DNA of 64,000 nt from Halanaerobium kushneri (GCF_900156285.1 NZ_FTNC01000003.1:62001-126000); one strand, 5' to 3'. Positions 36,290 to 45,642 are shown, numbered from the stretch's first letter. Made by a program: numbers and translations. The notes: generated by a model from the letters alone, not told the origin.

Positions 36290-36390
36290 TTGTATTTATA
36301 ATTTTATCTCTCATCATTATTGTTTCATTTTATTTTACTTATGAAAAATATTTTCTGGCAAAACTCTATTCTGCTGCACCAGAATATTAG
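36277..36390 (+). CDS. Small single-pass membrane peptide overlapping the RT gene
   Basis: 37-aa frame from ATG 36277 to TAG 36388-36390, overlapping the last 13 bases of the RT. The product starts MVKLVVFIILSLIIIVSFYF and ends in a polar aromatic tail (TYEKYFLAKLYSAAPEY). A single transmembrane helix with this layout is typical of small toxins or membrane anchors. No strong SD is visible; it could be translated by coupling to RT termination. It is too short to be certain, and the region downstream is debris, so it may be chance. Confidence 0.4.
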   Translation: MVKLVVFIILSLIIIVSFYFTYEKYFLAKLYSAAPEY

Positions 36391-36628
36391 CAGCTTGTAC
36401 TTTTTTTGAAAATAAATTTGAGCAGAGCTTAGTTAATTATTTTAGAGAAAAAGAAATGCAAAAGCTTGAGGCTACATTTAAGGAACTCAAGGAAGAAACC
36501 GGGATAGAAGTTGTTGAATGGGAAGAGAAGTCTGCGTGATTGTTATATTATCAGGCTTGAGGAAGAATTGAATATGTACTTGGTCGACTGCTCCTGCTAA
36601 AATCACAAGATTTTGGTGGGAGTTTTTT
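36391..36628 (+). other. Coding debris and repeated terminator
   Basis: A frame ending at TGA 36537-36539 (…FFENKFEQSLVNYFREKEMQ…IEVVEWEEKSA) has no start and looks like the tail of a lost gene. It is followed by the hairpin CTCCTGCT (36591-36598) / GGTGGGAG (36615-36622) with T6, which repeats 32821-32858 nearly base for base. Confidence 0.5.
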
Positions 36629-36720
36629 GTTTGTATAAGTAGAAGGATTTTTTATAGCTGGCGCTATAAAATAATAGTAGCCTCTGCTGCTGTTGGTGTT
36701 AAATAAGAATTTACATGTTG

Positions 36721-36803
36721 CGTTGCAATAATAGGGAATTTTAGTTTGCAACTTTCGGGAATACTACTTTGCAATTCCCAGTAATTTTAGTATGCAACAA
36801 ATA
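36721..36803 (+). repeat. Dispersed TTGCAA-rich repeat, copy 1
   Basis: 36721-36779 is identical at 57 of 59 positions to 49677-49735. The adjoining 36771-36803 is ~90% identical to 44567-44599. It contains TTGCAA three times and GGGAAT/ATTCCC inverted pieces, so the unit is partly self-complementary. The function is unknown; it may be a small miniature element or recombination site shared by island modules. Confidence 0.75.
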
Positions 36804-36947
36804 AGTATTTACAAGTTGCCAATTAAAATTTTTTAAGACAGACAAATAAGGCAGGTAAAATTATAATGACAAAGAACTATATTAACAGTTATTAAAATAA
36901 TTTTTTGTTTTTAAATATATACTTTATGATATAGGGAGCATAAAATA

Positions 36948-39900
36948 ATGATTAGAGATTATAAGCAACAGCTTGAATATCTTACAGATCAATTACAAGT
37001 TTTGAACAATATAACTTCTTCTATTTCTGATGAAGAAAAATATGCAAAAAATGCTGATATTCAATGGGGAGCCTCATTATTTATGGCCCATTTATTAGCT
37101 GAGTCTAAGTTGACTTTACCTTTTTTAGACCATAAAACAGTGCAGCAACTTTTGGAGCAATATAATGAAGAACATCAAGGTGTAGTTGATTTTGAATATT
37201 TAACTGAAAGTTATTCGTTTAGATTTGTTTTAAACCAAGTTGAAATACCTAGTTCAATTATTAACCAAATTCATAATAAAAATCAAGAAGAAAAAACAGA
37301 GCTTAGTTTTTTAAGATTGCTATATAACAAAAAACATGGAAGAGAAGAAAAAATAGAACTGGGATTATACATTTCTAAGGAAAGAGTAAAGCAGTTGAGA
37401 AAAACACATGTTAAAGTTTATCCTAATACACCTTCTATTAATGAAATGAAAGGATCAGAAATAATTGCCGAGTTTGATAAAGAAAATTTCAAATTAAAAA
37501 GAGGTTATGATAAATCTTTCTGGAGATTTTTAGAAGATAAAGCTGCCGCTTTGTATTGGGAAGAGATATTAGCTGGCAGCCAAAAGAGTGATACTGTTAG
37601 TTTACAGCAGTGGTTAAAAAAAGTAAGGTTATTTTTTTCCTGGAGTGATGCTCCCAGGCATATGTCTCCCGAAAATAGGAACAAATTTCTTACTGCTGCG
37701 GTAGAACTTATTCTTAATGAAGATGATTTATTAGGGTGGGAGCAGGAATTACTAAGATTAAGATTGGAAACTGACTTTTTAGTGGAAAATAATTTTGTAT
37801 TAGATGTTAATCTTCCTGATGATAAGAATAATATATTGAGAGTTTTTAAATGGTGGGGAAAACCTCCTATAAAGGGACTGGTAATGAATCTGCATGGTGG
37901 TTCCCGCCAGCAGTTAAATTCGCTTATTTACGCAGTTATAAAAAATGATGAAAGAGATGTTGCTTCAGAAGATTTTAACAAATGGACAATAGAGCTTTTA
38001 CAAAATAGTAACTCTAGACCATATCTTACCTATATTGTTGCTTATATAGTAAGAAATAGTTGTCCAGAAGCAATTCCGGGGCTATTATTGAATAGAGAAA
38101 CTATTTCTCTTGGTCTGAATTTACTTTTTGAATTAGATTTTTCAGGGAAGTTTTATTCTTTGCCCAATTCTGTTCGCAGTAAAAAAATTGCAGAAATTAA
38201 GAATAATTTATGGCGTGAAGGAATAGAACTTGCTTTTTCTCCTTTGCTTAAAGTTGAAAAAGATGATCAGGTATTTAAGGAAAAGGTTATAGCTGAAGTT
38301 TTGTTAACTCTTGCCAGAAAAATAGAAAAAGATAAAAAGACCAGTCATGATTGGGAGATAAAGAATAATTTGCTGCAGGAATTATTAAATTATTTGGCTG
38401 ATTTAAGGCTGAACATTAAAGAGTTTGCTTCAGATAATTTAATTAATCCGGGAATTATAAATACGATGGCTTTGAAGTTGATTAATAATTGGAAGAAAGA
38501 ATTGGGAAAGGGTAGAAAACAAGCTTTTGGGGGATTACCCCGGGCTGAACTGAAATTAATGTTTTGGTTATTTGATCTAGTCAGAAATACTACTACTGAA
38601 GAATGGCAGACGGTAAAAGCTTTTAATAATAAAGAAAAATCTTTAGTTTTACAAACTATAGCTGATACTATAATCAATATTTATACTTGTGAATTAAAAA
38701 GAGAGATATTTACAAGTGATGATCAGGAGTTGGTTGTTACCTGGACCTCAAGACAGCCAGATAATTTAAAATTACCGTGGGAGAGTCTATTTATTTATTT
38801 AAGACAGGATAACAGATTAAATGAAATTTTAATACCAATAAATATTAGGAAACGACTTAAGAAGATTTATCCAATACCCGATGGTGCTACTAAAAAAGCC
38901 AGCAGAGTGATTGCTGATTCAGCAGAGGGTAAATTAAAACGTAAACAAGCCTGGGTTTATAAAATACGATTACATTTATCTATTTTAATTAATACGCAAA
39001 AAAAAGTATCTATTAATGAAGTTGGGAAAAACACAATTAAGAGTGATTTAGAAAAAACTATTGTAAATATCTTAGCTAATTTTACTATTGATGATTTGTG
39101 TTCAGGTAAAGCTGACATTTTTGATTCATTTTATGAGCGAGATCTTTTTACAGAAAATGAAGAACTATTTCCTCTTTTAGCTAAGATGTTAACTGGATTT
39201 AGTAAAGAAAATTATGATAAGGCTGTTAATAAAATATTATCCGGGACAGATGATCCAGTGAGGTTTTTAATTCTTTATCAGCAAGTAATTGATGAAGCCA
39301 GTCAGCAAAAAATAAGGAAAAAAATTTTTGATATGAATTTAAATGAATACTTAGAGGAGCAGTATTGGCTGCCGGAGATGGAGAAAGCATTAATTAATTC
39401 TGTTAATGCTGGATATACAGAAATTGCGGAGGAGATTATTAATTATGGGGATAAAATATTAAGTCAACATCCCAAACAGCTTGAATGGCAAAAATTAGTA
39501 TACCGAATTAAATTAAACTTAGCTTTTCAAAAAGGGGATCTAGAAGGACTAGAGAATATTTCGATACCTACAGAAAAAGAAATGGTTGCTCCTGAAGAAG
39601 AATTTGAAGCTACCAAAGATTACTATAAAGCCCTAGTATTATTAAAAAACAAACCAGGAAAGGCTTATAAAATATTTGATCAACTTTTGTATTCAAAATA
39701 CCTGAAATCACAGATAGCTGTTAATCGTTTTGCAGCCACAATTAGAATGGCTGAACAGGAAGAAGAATTAAAAAAACAAATGAATCTTTATCGTCAGGCA
39801 TTGAATGAATGGGGGATAATTAAAAAAAGCTTAAATGAAAATGAGTTACATACTATTGCTAAACAAGTCGCTTATAATAAATTGCTATGTTATGATTATC

Positions 39901-40844
39901 TTAAAATGAATAAAGAGTTTGATCAAATATGGGATGAGTTGCCCAATCAAATTAAAGTAGAGATTGATTTTTTAGAAGTGGCTGTGAATAACTTTTTAGA
40001 CCGGGGCCTATATGATAGAACAAAAAAACTAATTGAGGAAAAAGAAGTTTATTATTTTGGTATAGATAATAAACCTTCTAATAAATTTCAAAAACTAAAA
40101 GAACAGCTAACTAATTATAAAAGAAAACATTTATCCCCACAAGTGGTAGATGAAATAGCATTTAAACCAGATTTAAGACAATATAGAACTTATTATCAAG
40201 ATATTTTAGGTTTTAATCCTGAAGAGATAGCAAAAGTAGTTAGTGCAAAAGCACTTAATAAATTTTTACTGGATAAAATTATCTGGGCCGGAAGACAATT
40301 GTTAGAGAGAAATGGAGTTTTTGCTGACTCAAAGGAAGAAAATAAATATAATGATATTATGACTTCTATTTTAAAAGCTGTTTTCTCTGCCTGGAATTGG
40401 CAGGTAACAGATCAGCCTCGAGGAGGTCGTTCAGCAACTCATCAACAGAGGAAAACTTCACAAGGAGGTGTGGGTTCTCGAGATATTATATTAAGTAATC
40501 AATTTAGCCAAAAGATGGCAATTGTTGAGGCTTTCAGGCTGAAATACAATTATCTTGAAAAAGGTGTAATTGAAGAACATTTAACTAAAATTTTTAAGTA
40601 TAATTCGATTGGATTAGCTAGATCTTATATAATTGTTTATTCAGAAGCTGGTAAATTTAGTGGTTTATGGGATAAATATATTAATTATCTTTCAAAGATA
40701 AATTTTGAGTTTGCAATAATTCAACCTGTGGACGATTTAACTGAAGATTATAATTTGAGTGGTGTTAAAGTGGCGAAAGCTGTCCACGACCGGGAAGGAA
40801 ATAAAGAAGAAATTTATCATATATTTTTAAACTTTGGAAGCTAA
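36948..40844 (+). CDS. Large helical protein with C-terminal PD-(D/E)XK-like domain, putative defence protein
   Basis: 1298 aa, no transmembrane segment, mostly helical and HEAT/TPR-like across residues ~1-1100. The C-terminal ~150 residues have the restriction-like core: GGVGSRDIILSN with Asp1179 and MAIVEAFRLKYN with Glu1194 (E-x-F/R where E-x-K is usual), preceded by an AWNW-type strand. I do not know a named family for it. ATG 36948 follows a GGGAG SD. It lies directly upstream of the ietAS-like pair but is separated by 173 bases with a promoter, so it may be a separate system or a third component. Confidence 0.5.
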   Translation: MIRDYKQQLEYLTDQLQVLNNITSSISDEEKYAKNADIQWGASLFMAHLLAESKLTLPFLDHKTVQQLLEQYNEEHQGVVDFEYLTESYSFRFVLNQVEIPSSIINQIHNKNQEEKTELSFLRLLYNKKHGREEKIELGLYISKERVKQLRKTHVKVYPNTPSINEMKGSEIIAEFDKENFKLKRGYDKSFWRFLEDKAAALYWEEILAGSQKSDTVSLQQWLKKVRLFFSWSDAPRHMSPENRNKFLTAAVELILNEDDLLGWEQELLRLRLETDFLVENNFVLDVNLPDDKNNILRVFKWWGKPPIKGLVMNLHGGSRQQLNSLIYAVIKNDERDVASEDFNKWTIELLQNSNSRPYLTYIVAYIVRNSCPEAIPGLLLNRETISLGLNLLFELDFSGKFYSLPNSVRSKKIAEIKNNLWREGIELAFSPLLKVEKDDQVFKEKVIAEVLLTLARKIEKDKKTSHDWEIKNNLLQELLNYLADLRLNIKEFASDNLINPGIINTMALKLINNWKKELGKGRKQAFGGLPRAELKLMFWLFDLVRNTTTEEWQTVKAFNNKEKSLVLQTIADTIINIYTCELKREIFTSDDQELVVTWTSRQPDNLKLPWESLFIYLRQDNRLNEILIPINIRKRLKKIYPIPDGATKKASRVIADSAEGKLKRKQAWVYKIRLHLSILINTQKKVSINEVGKNTIKSDLEKTIVNILANFTIDDLCSGKADIFDSFYERDLFTENEELFPLLAKMLTGFSKENYDKAVNKILSGTDDPVRFLILYQQVIDEASQQKIRKKIFDMNLNEYLEEQYWLPEMEKALINSVNAGYTEIAEEIINYGDKILSQHPKQLEWQKLVYRIKLNLAFQKGDLEGLENISIPTEKEMVAPEEEFEATKDYYKALVLLKNKPGKAYKIFDQLLYSKYLKSQIAVNRFAATIRMAEQEEELKKQMNLYRQALNEWGIIKKSLNENELHTIAKQVAYNKLLCYDYLKMNKEFDQIWDELPNQIKVEIDFLEVAVNNFLDRGLYDRTKKLIEEKEVYYFGIDNKPSNKFQKLKEQLTNYKRKHLSPQVVDEIAFKPDLRQYRTYYQDILGFNPEEIAKVVSAKALNKFLLDKIIWAGRQLLERNGVFADSKEENKYNDIMTSILKAVFSAWNWQVTDQPRGGRSATHQQRKTSQGGVGSRDIILSNQFSQKMAIVEAFRLKYNYLEKGVIEEHLTKIFKYNSIGLARSYIIVYSEAGKFSGLWDKYINYLSKINFEFAIIQPVDDLTEDYNLSGVKVAKAVHDREGNKEEIYHIFLNFGS

Positions 40845-40937
40845 GTTATGAAAGATAGATATCAACAAATATTATAGACAAATAACTACAACATTATAGT
40901 TTAATTTATAAGAATTTAGTTAAATTGAATTATTTAA

Positions 40938-40966
40938 TTGATATGCTTAATTTTATAGAATATAAT
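40938..40966 (+). promoter_or_regulatory. Sigma-A promoter for the AAA+/S8 protease pair
   Basis: TTGATA (40938-40943), 17-base spacer, TATAAT (40961-40966). SD AAGGAAG and ATG 41018 follow. Confidence 0.82.
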
Positions 40967-41017
40967 AATTATATAGATACATTTGTATTGTGGAATTAAG
41001 GAAGTTGGTGATAAATT

Positions 41018-41974
41018 ATGGCAACAGGAGAACAACTCAAAAGTATAATAAAAACACACTTTAATGGGGATAAAGAACAGTTTTCTACAGTTGCTTTACG
41101 GATAGCTGCTCATGAAGCTAAAAATGGGCATCAGATAATTGCTAGAGATATTCGTTCTTTAGTTGATGAATATAAAAATCGACCTCAGAAGGTAGTAAGA
41201 TTAAAGAGAGAATATAAAGGCCTTGTTGAAGAAGTTAATGAAAAACATTATTTATCAGAGTTAATAGTTAATGATGATATTAATAATAAAATTAAAAGAA
41301 TTGTAAAAGAATATAAAAAAAGAGATAAGCTATTAAAACATGGCTTGGATAATAGAAGAAAAATATTATTAAAAGGTCCTCCAGGAACCGGTAAAACATA
41401 TACATCTAGTGTTATTGCAAAAGAATTAAATTTGTCATTATTCACTGTTCAATTAGATAAATTGGTGACAAAATATATGGGAGAAACTAGTGCAAAACTG
41501 AGAATAATTTTTGATATGATTAAAGATATTGAAGCAGTATTTTTATTTGATGAATTTGATGCAATAGGTTATAAAAGATCTTTGGATAATGATGTTGGAG
41601 AAATGAGGCGTGTTATAAACTCTTTTTTACAGTTTTTAGAAAATGATAAATCTAAAAGTATAATTCTAGCAGCAACTAATCACCCAGCATTATTAGATGA
41701 TGCTCTTTTCAGAAGATTTGATGATATAATTTCTTATAAATTGCCAACTGAAAAGGAAATCTATCGTTTAATCAAAAATAGAATTGCTTCTTTTTCTAGA
41801 GGTGATTTCTTAATAGAGGATATTGTAAAATTAGCTAAAGGTTTAAGTCATTCAGAAATAACAAAAGCCTGTGATGATGCTATTAAAGAAACTATATTAA
41901 ATGATAAGGATTTAATAAACAAAGCCTTACTAGAGAGAATGATAAAAGAGAAAAAAACTTCATATGAAAATTGA
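41018..41974 (+). CDS. AAA+ ATPase, IetA-like
   Basis: 318 aa. Walker A GPPGTGKT (120-127), Walker B VFLFDEF (174-180), sensor 1 in ILAATNHPALLDDALFRRFD with the arginine finger. This is the small stand-alone AAA+ with an N-terminal helical lead seen in ietAS modules (AAA ATPase plus subtilisin protease), first described in plasmid incompatibility and later listed among antiphage systems. The stop TGA is followed at once by the SD and start of the protease gene, so the two are co-translated. Confidence 0.8.
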   Translation: MATGEQLKSIIKTHFNGDKEQFSTVALRIAAHEAKNGHQIIARDIRSLVDEYKNRPQKVVRLKREYKGLVEEVNEKHYLSELIVNDDINNKIKRIVKEYKKRDKLLKHGLDNRRKILLKGPPGTGKTYTSSVIAKELNLSLFTVQLDKLVTKYMGETSAKLRIIFDMIKDIEAVFLFDEFDAIGYKRSLDNDVGEMRRVINSFLQFLENDKSKSIILAATNHPALLDDALFRRFDDIISYKLPTEKEIYRLIKNRIASFSRGDFLIEDIVKLAKGLSHSEITKACDDAIKETILNDKDLINKALLERMIKEKKTSYEN

Positions 41975-41988
41975 GGTGTCAAATAAAA

Positions 41989-44460
41989 ATGGAGAATAAA
42001 AGAAATATATTTATTGATTTGTCTCCAGACGTAATTGACTTCACACCAAAAAGCACACCAGTCGATAACAAATTTCCTACAAAACAGGTTTCACAGCATG
42101 GTAACAAACTAGTTGATAAATTAAAATCAATCTGGAGAGAAGCCGAGAAAATAAAAACTGAAAGAGAGAATAAGTATTTTAAATCTCAACAGGGAACATA
42201 TATAGAATTTACAGTTGATGATTCACTTAAATATAAAGTCAAAAGTTTAGAAGATTTGAAGAAAAAAATAAGAATACTTAATATTAAGCATTTAAAAGAT
42301 AGTAACAAAATGCAAGTTTTAGTTTTTATTCCCGACGGTAAAGAGGGACATTTTTTAGGTAAAATAAAAAAATATTTAGATCCTGATCAGTTAACGAGTA
42401 AAGGTAAAAGAAGTAATCAAGACTTAATTAATTGTATTGAAGATATTAAGTTGGCAATTTTACAGTCGTTCTGGCAGAGTGAGATTGAGTGGATCCCCGC
42501 TGAAGATAAATTATGGTGTGAAATTTGGATTTATGATAATGGTGAAGATATCGAAGATGAATTTATAAAACTAGCTGAATCTCTAGATATTCAGGTTGGT
42601 AAGGGTGTTATTAATTTTCCTGAAAGAAAAGTATTTTCAGTTTATCTTAATAACAAGCAGATTCTAGATTTAATAGAAGAGGGACCAGTAATTGCTGAAA
42701 TAAGAAGGAAATCATTGACTGCTGATTTCTTTACAGGTCTAGAAAATAGGGAACAGATTGAGTGGGTAGATGATTTGTTGTTGCGATTAAATGTGAACAA
42801 AAGGGCCCAAAATAGTATTTGTCTACTTGACACGGGCTTGAATTCAGGATATCCGCTAATAGATCCAGTTTGTAATAATAACTGTCAGAGTTATAAATTA
42901 GATTGGGGGAGTTATGATCATTCTGGTCATGGAACAATGATGGCTGGATTAGCAATTTATAATGATTTACAACAAGCAATAAATATGGATAAACAATTAG
43001 ACATTAATCATTTTATTGAGTCAATTAAAATTCTTCCTCCAGATGGAGAAAATAATGAAGAATTATATGGTTATATACTTGAAGAAGCAATTTACAAAGC
43101 AGAAATAGAAAACCCTGAGTTAAGTCGAGTATTTTGTATGGCGGTAACAGCAAATAATTATATTTTAAATACTGGTGCTCCATCATCCTGGTCTGCAGCA
43201 GTAGATGCAGTTACTTCTGGTTTTTATGATAATACTAAAAGACTATTATTTGTTTCCTCAGGCAATATAAGCGGAAAAAGTAATTATTCAAATTATCCCA
43301 AGAGTAATTTCACTGAAGTAGTTGAAGAACCAGGTCAGGCCTGGAATGCAATTACAGTAGGTGCATTTACTAATAAAAAAGATATCATTGATCCTGATTA
43401 TAGTGATTATCAAGCATTAGCTCCGGTTGGTGGACTTTCTCCATTCAGTAAGACTTCTCGTAGTTGGGATAATGATTGGGCAATTAAACCTGAAATATTA
43501 ATGGAAGGTGGAAATTTGGCTGTAGATAATATATCCGCTGAAGAACCATTTTTTTCTAGCTGTGAAGATCTTTCGGAACTAACTACAAATTATAAATATA
43601 CTGAAAATCATTTTGCTTCAATAAATATGACAAGTGCAGCAACTGCTAAAGCTTCCTGGTTTGCTTCGCAATTAATGGCTGAGTATCCAGATGTCTGGCC
43701 GGAAACAATAAGAGCCCTAATTATTCATTCAGCAAAATGGACAGATAAAATGAAAGAACAGTTTTTAGATGGAGAACTTAAATCTGATTATTTAAAGTTA
43801 TTAAGAACCTGTGGTTATGGAGTTCCAAATTTAGAAAGAGCCAAATGGAGTTATGAGAATGCCGTTAACTTAGTAATTGAAGATGAAATTCAACCTTTTG
43901 AAAAAGGAGCAAGTAATTATCGTTCAAAAGAAATGAATTTATATAAAATACCTTGGCCAGAAGATATTTTACTATCATTAGGAGAAACAGAAGTAAATAT
44001 GAGAGTCACTTTATCTTATTTTATTGAACCAGGTCCGGGAGAAATAGGCTGGAAAGATAGATATAGATATCCTTCTGCTCTATTAAGATTTGATTTAAAA
44101 AGACCTGACGAAGATGAACAGACTTTTTTATCAAGAATAAATAAAAAAGAAAAAGATAAAAATGATAATTATAATAATACTACTACTGATAACTGGACAT
44201 TAGGTATGAATGCCAGAGATAAAGGTTCAATCCATTCTGATATATGGATTGGTACTGCAGCTGATCTTTCTCAAATGAATGAGATAGCAGTTTATCCGGC
44301 AAATGGCTGGTGGAAAACAAGAAGTTATTTAGGAAAGGCAGAAGAAAAGATGAGATACTCATTAGTAGTTTCATTAACTACTGAAAAAGAAGATCTTGAG
44401 TTATATACAGAAATTATTAACTTAATTGATATTACAGAAAAAATTGAAATTAAAGTTTAG
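41989..44460 (+). CDS. Subtilisin-like (S8) serine protease, IetS-like
   Basis: 823 aa. The catalytic triad is visible: Asp281 in CLLDTGLNSG, His314 in DHSGHGTMMAG, Ser549 in NMTSAATAKAS; oxyanion Asn426 in FVSSGNIS. There is a ~250-residue N-terminal domain before the protease and a ~200-residue beta-rich C-terminal domain (VNMRVTLSYFIEPGPGEIG). No signal peptide, so it acts inside the cell. Start at ATG 41989 (GAGGTG 10 bases upstream) rather than TTG 41971, which overlaps the ATPase stop. Likely held in check by, or fed by, the AAA+ partner. Confidence 0.83.
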   Translation: MENKRNIFIDLSPDVIDFTPKSTPVDNKFPTKQVSQHGNKLVDKLKSIWREAEKIKTERENKYFKSQQGTYIEFTVDDSLKYKVKSLEDLKKKIRILNIKHLKDSNKMQVLVFIPDGKEGHFLGKIKKYLDPDQLTSKGKRSNQDLINCIEDIKLAILQSFWQSEIEWIPAEDKLWCEIWIYDNGEDIEDEFIKLAESLDIQVGKGVINFPERKVFSVYLNNKQILDLIEEGPVIAEIRRKSLTADFFTGLENREQIEWVDDLLLRLNVNKRAQNSICLLDTGLNSGYPLIDPVCNNNCQSYKLDWGSYDHSGHGTMMAGLAIYNDLQQAINMDKQLDINHFIESIKILPPDGENNEELYGYILEEAIYKAEIENPELSRVFCMAVTANNYILNTGAPSSWSAAVDAVTSGFYDNTKRLLFVSSGNISGKSNYSNYPKSNFTEVVEEPGQAWNAITVGAFTNKKDIIDPDYSDYQALAPVGGLSPFSKTSRSWDNDWAIKPEILMEGGNLAVDNISAEEPFFSSCEDLSELTTNYKYTENHFASINMTSAATAKASWFASQLMAEYPDVWPETIRALIIHSAKWTDKMKEQFLDGELKSDYLKLLRTCGYGVPNLERAKWSYENAVNLVIEDEIQPFEKGASNYRSKEMNLYKIPWPEDILLSLGETEVNMRVTLSYFIEPGPGEIGWKDRYRYPSALLRFDLKRPDEDEQTFLSRINKKEKDKNDNYNNTTTDNWTLGMNARDKGSIHSDIWIGTAADLSQMNEIAVYPANGWWKTRSYLGKAEEKMRYSLVVSLTTEKEDLELYTEIINLIDITEKIEIKV

Positions 44461-44483
44461 AATTAAATAATAGTTTTGTCTAT

Positions 44484-44526
44484 TACTCCCACTGGAACTT
44501 TAAATTTTTGGTGGGGGTTTTTTATT
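44484..44526 (+). terminator. Terminator after the S8 protease gene
   Basis: ACTCCCACT (44485-44493) pairs with GGTGGGGGT, with T6 following. Same hairpin family as 28676 and 52412. Confidence 0.85.
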
Positions 44527-44566
44527 TCACTTCAACAAAGTCTACTCAATGGATGTTTTTATTCTA

Positions 44567-44599
44567 CAATTCCCGATAATTTTAGTATACAACAAATAT
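44567..44599 (+). repeat. Dispersed repeat, partial copy
   Basis: 33 bases (AATTCCCGATAATTTTAGTA plus CAACAAATA) matching the right end of the repeat at 36771-36803 with about three differences. Confidence 0.6.
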
Positions 44600-44634
44600 A
44601 CAGTCCGGTTTATAGTATCATATGATAATTTATA

Positions 44635-44663
44635 TTGATAAATCTTGTTAAAAGTTGTATAAT
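44635..44663 (+). promoter_or_regulatory. Sigma-A promoter upstream of the MqsA-like antitoxin
   Basis: TTGATA (44635-44640), 17-base spacer, TATAAT (44658-44663). The predicted leader to ATG 44846 is ~175 bases and contains the sugar-dehydratase fragment at 44757. Confidence 0.78.
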
Positions 44664-44756
44664 AATTATGAAGTGATAATATTAACTCGGAAAGCAATAC
44701 TGCTCTTGGAAATACATTGTTTTACATAAAAATAAGGATTGAAACTAGAGGTAGAG

Positions 44757-44810
44757 AACAGGTTATCTGCTTATCTTTTCATGAAGCAGGTTATCCTATT
44801 GATTTTCCCT
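44757..44810 (+). pseudogene. Fragment of a CapE/PseB-type dehydratase gene
   Basis: The codons read EQVICLSFHEAGYPIDFP, matching the catalytic region EKVICLSTDKAAYPINAM of capE (21949-22000). At the DNA level a 16-base block is identical and ~75% of ~50 bases match. It sits in the leader of the 44846 gene and is plainly not functional. Confidence 0.5.
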
Positions 44811-44845
44811 ACAACTAATTGACTATAAAGCGAGGAGGGTTTTAA

Positions 44846-45598
44846 ATGCAAGAATCAAAAGATATTGATAAATTATTTTGTGATAAATGTGATGACTTTG
44901 TAGAATATAATATTGAATCAATAAAAGAGAGTCGCAATATATTAAACCAGGAAGAAATTGAAATAAATGCTAAAGTAGCTGTGTGTAAAAATTGCAAAGA
45001 AAAACTATTTCATGAAAAATTAGATAAGGAAAACCAAAAAAGAGCATTTGATAAGTTTAGAGAAAAGAAAAATATTCTATCTGTTAAAGAAATAAAAGAT
45101 ATTAGAAAAAAATATAAATTAACACAGAAAGAAATAAGCAGACTATTAGGCTGGGGAGAAATAACTTATCATAGATATGAAAAAGGTTCTTTACCCGATC
45201 AAACCCATAATAATCAACTAAGGTTAATTAAAGAGCCATCTAATGTTAAAATTTTACTGGAAAACAATTCAGATAATCTCAGCAATAAAACTATCAAAAA
45301 GCTGCATAAAAGACTTGAAGAAATGATAGCTAATAAAAATAAAGTAGAAGTTACTTTGCCGGAAGAATTATATAAACAAATCAAGATGAAGGCCGAAAAA
45401 GATAAAATGAATATATCTGAATATCTACTCTTTTTAATAACTAAGGAAAATGCTGCTGATAAAGCTGAAAAAGAAATAAATAAATTGAAAAAAGATATTC
45501 AAACGTCAATTTTAAGATATAAAACATCGCCAGCAGCAGTTTGGAATCAAAAATCTATATCTGAAGAAAAAGTTAAATATAAAATTAAAAATAAATAA
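44846..45598 (+). CDS. MqsA/YgiT-type zinc-finger HTH antitoxin-like protein
   Basis: 250 aa. The N-terminal zinc finger has two CxxC pairs (C12/C15, C47/C50). An XRE-like HTH follows at ~75-125 (VKEIKDIRKKYKLTQKEISR, then LLGWGEITYHRYEKG), as in MqsA-family antitoxins. The C-terminus has a ribbon-helix-like segment (VEVTLPEELYKQIKMKAEKD) and a coiled coil. The expected toxin partner is not next to it; the next gene is a SecB-like chaperone. Strong SD GAGGAGGG. It probably represses its own promoter. Confidence 0.75.
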   Translation: MQESKDIDKLFCDKCDDFVEYNIESIKESRNILNQEEIEINAKVAVCKNCKEKLFHEKLDKENQKRAFDKFREKKNILSVKEIKDIRKKYKLTQKEISRLLGWGEITYHRYEKGSLPDQTHNNQLRLIKEPSNVKILLENNSDNLSNKTIKKLHKRLEEMIANKNKVEVTLPEELYKQIKMKAEKDKMNISEYLLFLITKENAADKAEKEINKLKKDIQTSILRYKTSPAAVWNQKSISEEKVKYKIKNK

Positions 45599-45642
45599 AG
45601 TAAAATTAAATCTGTGTAATTTTTAGCTGAGGGGTGAACACC

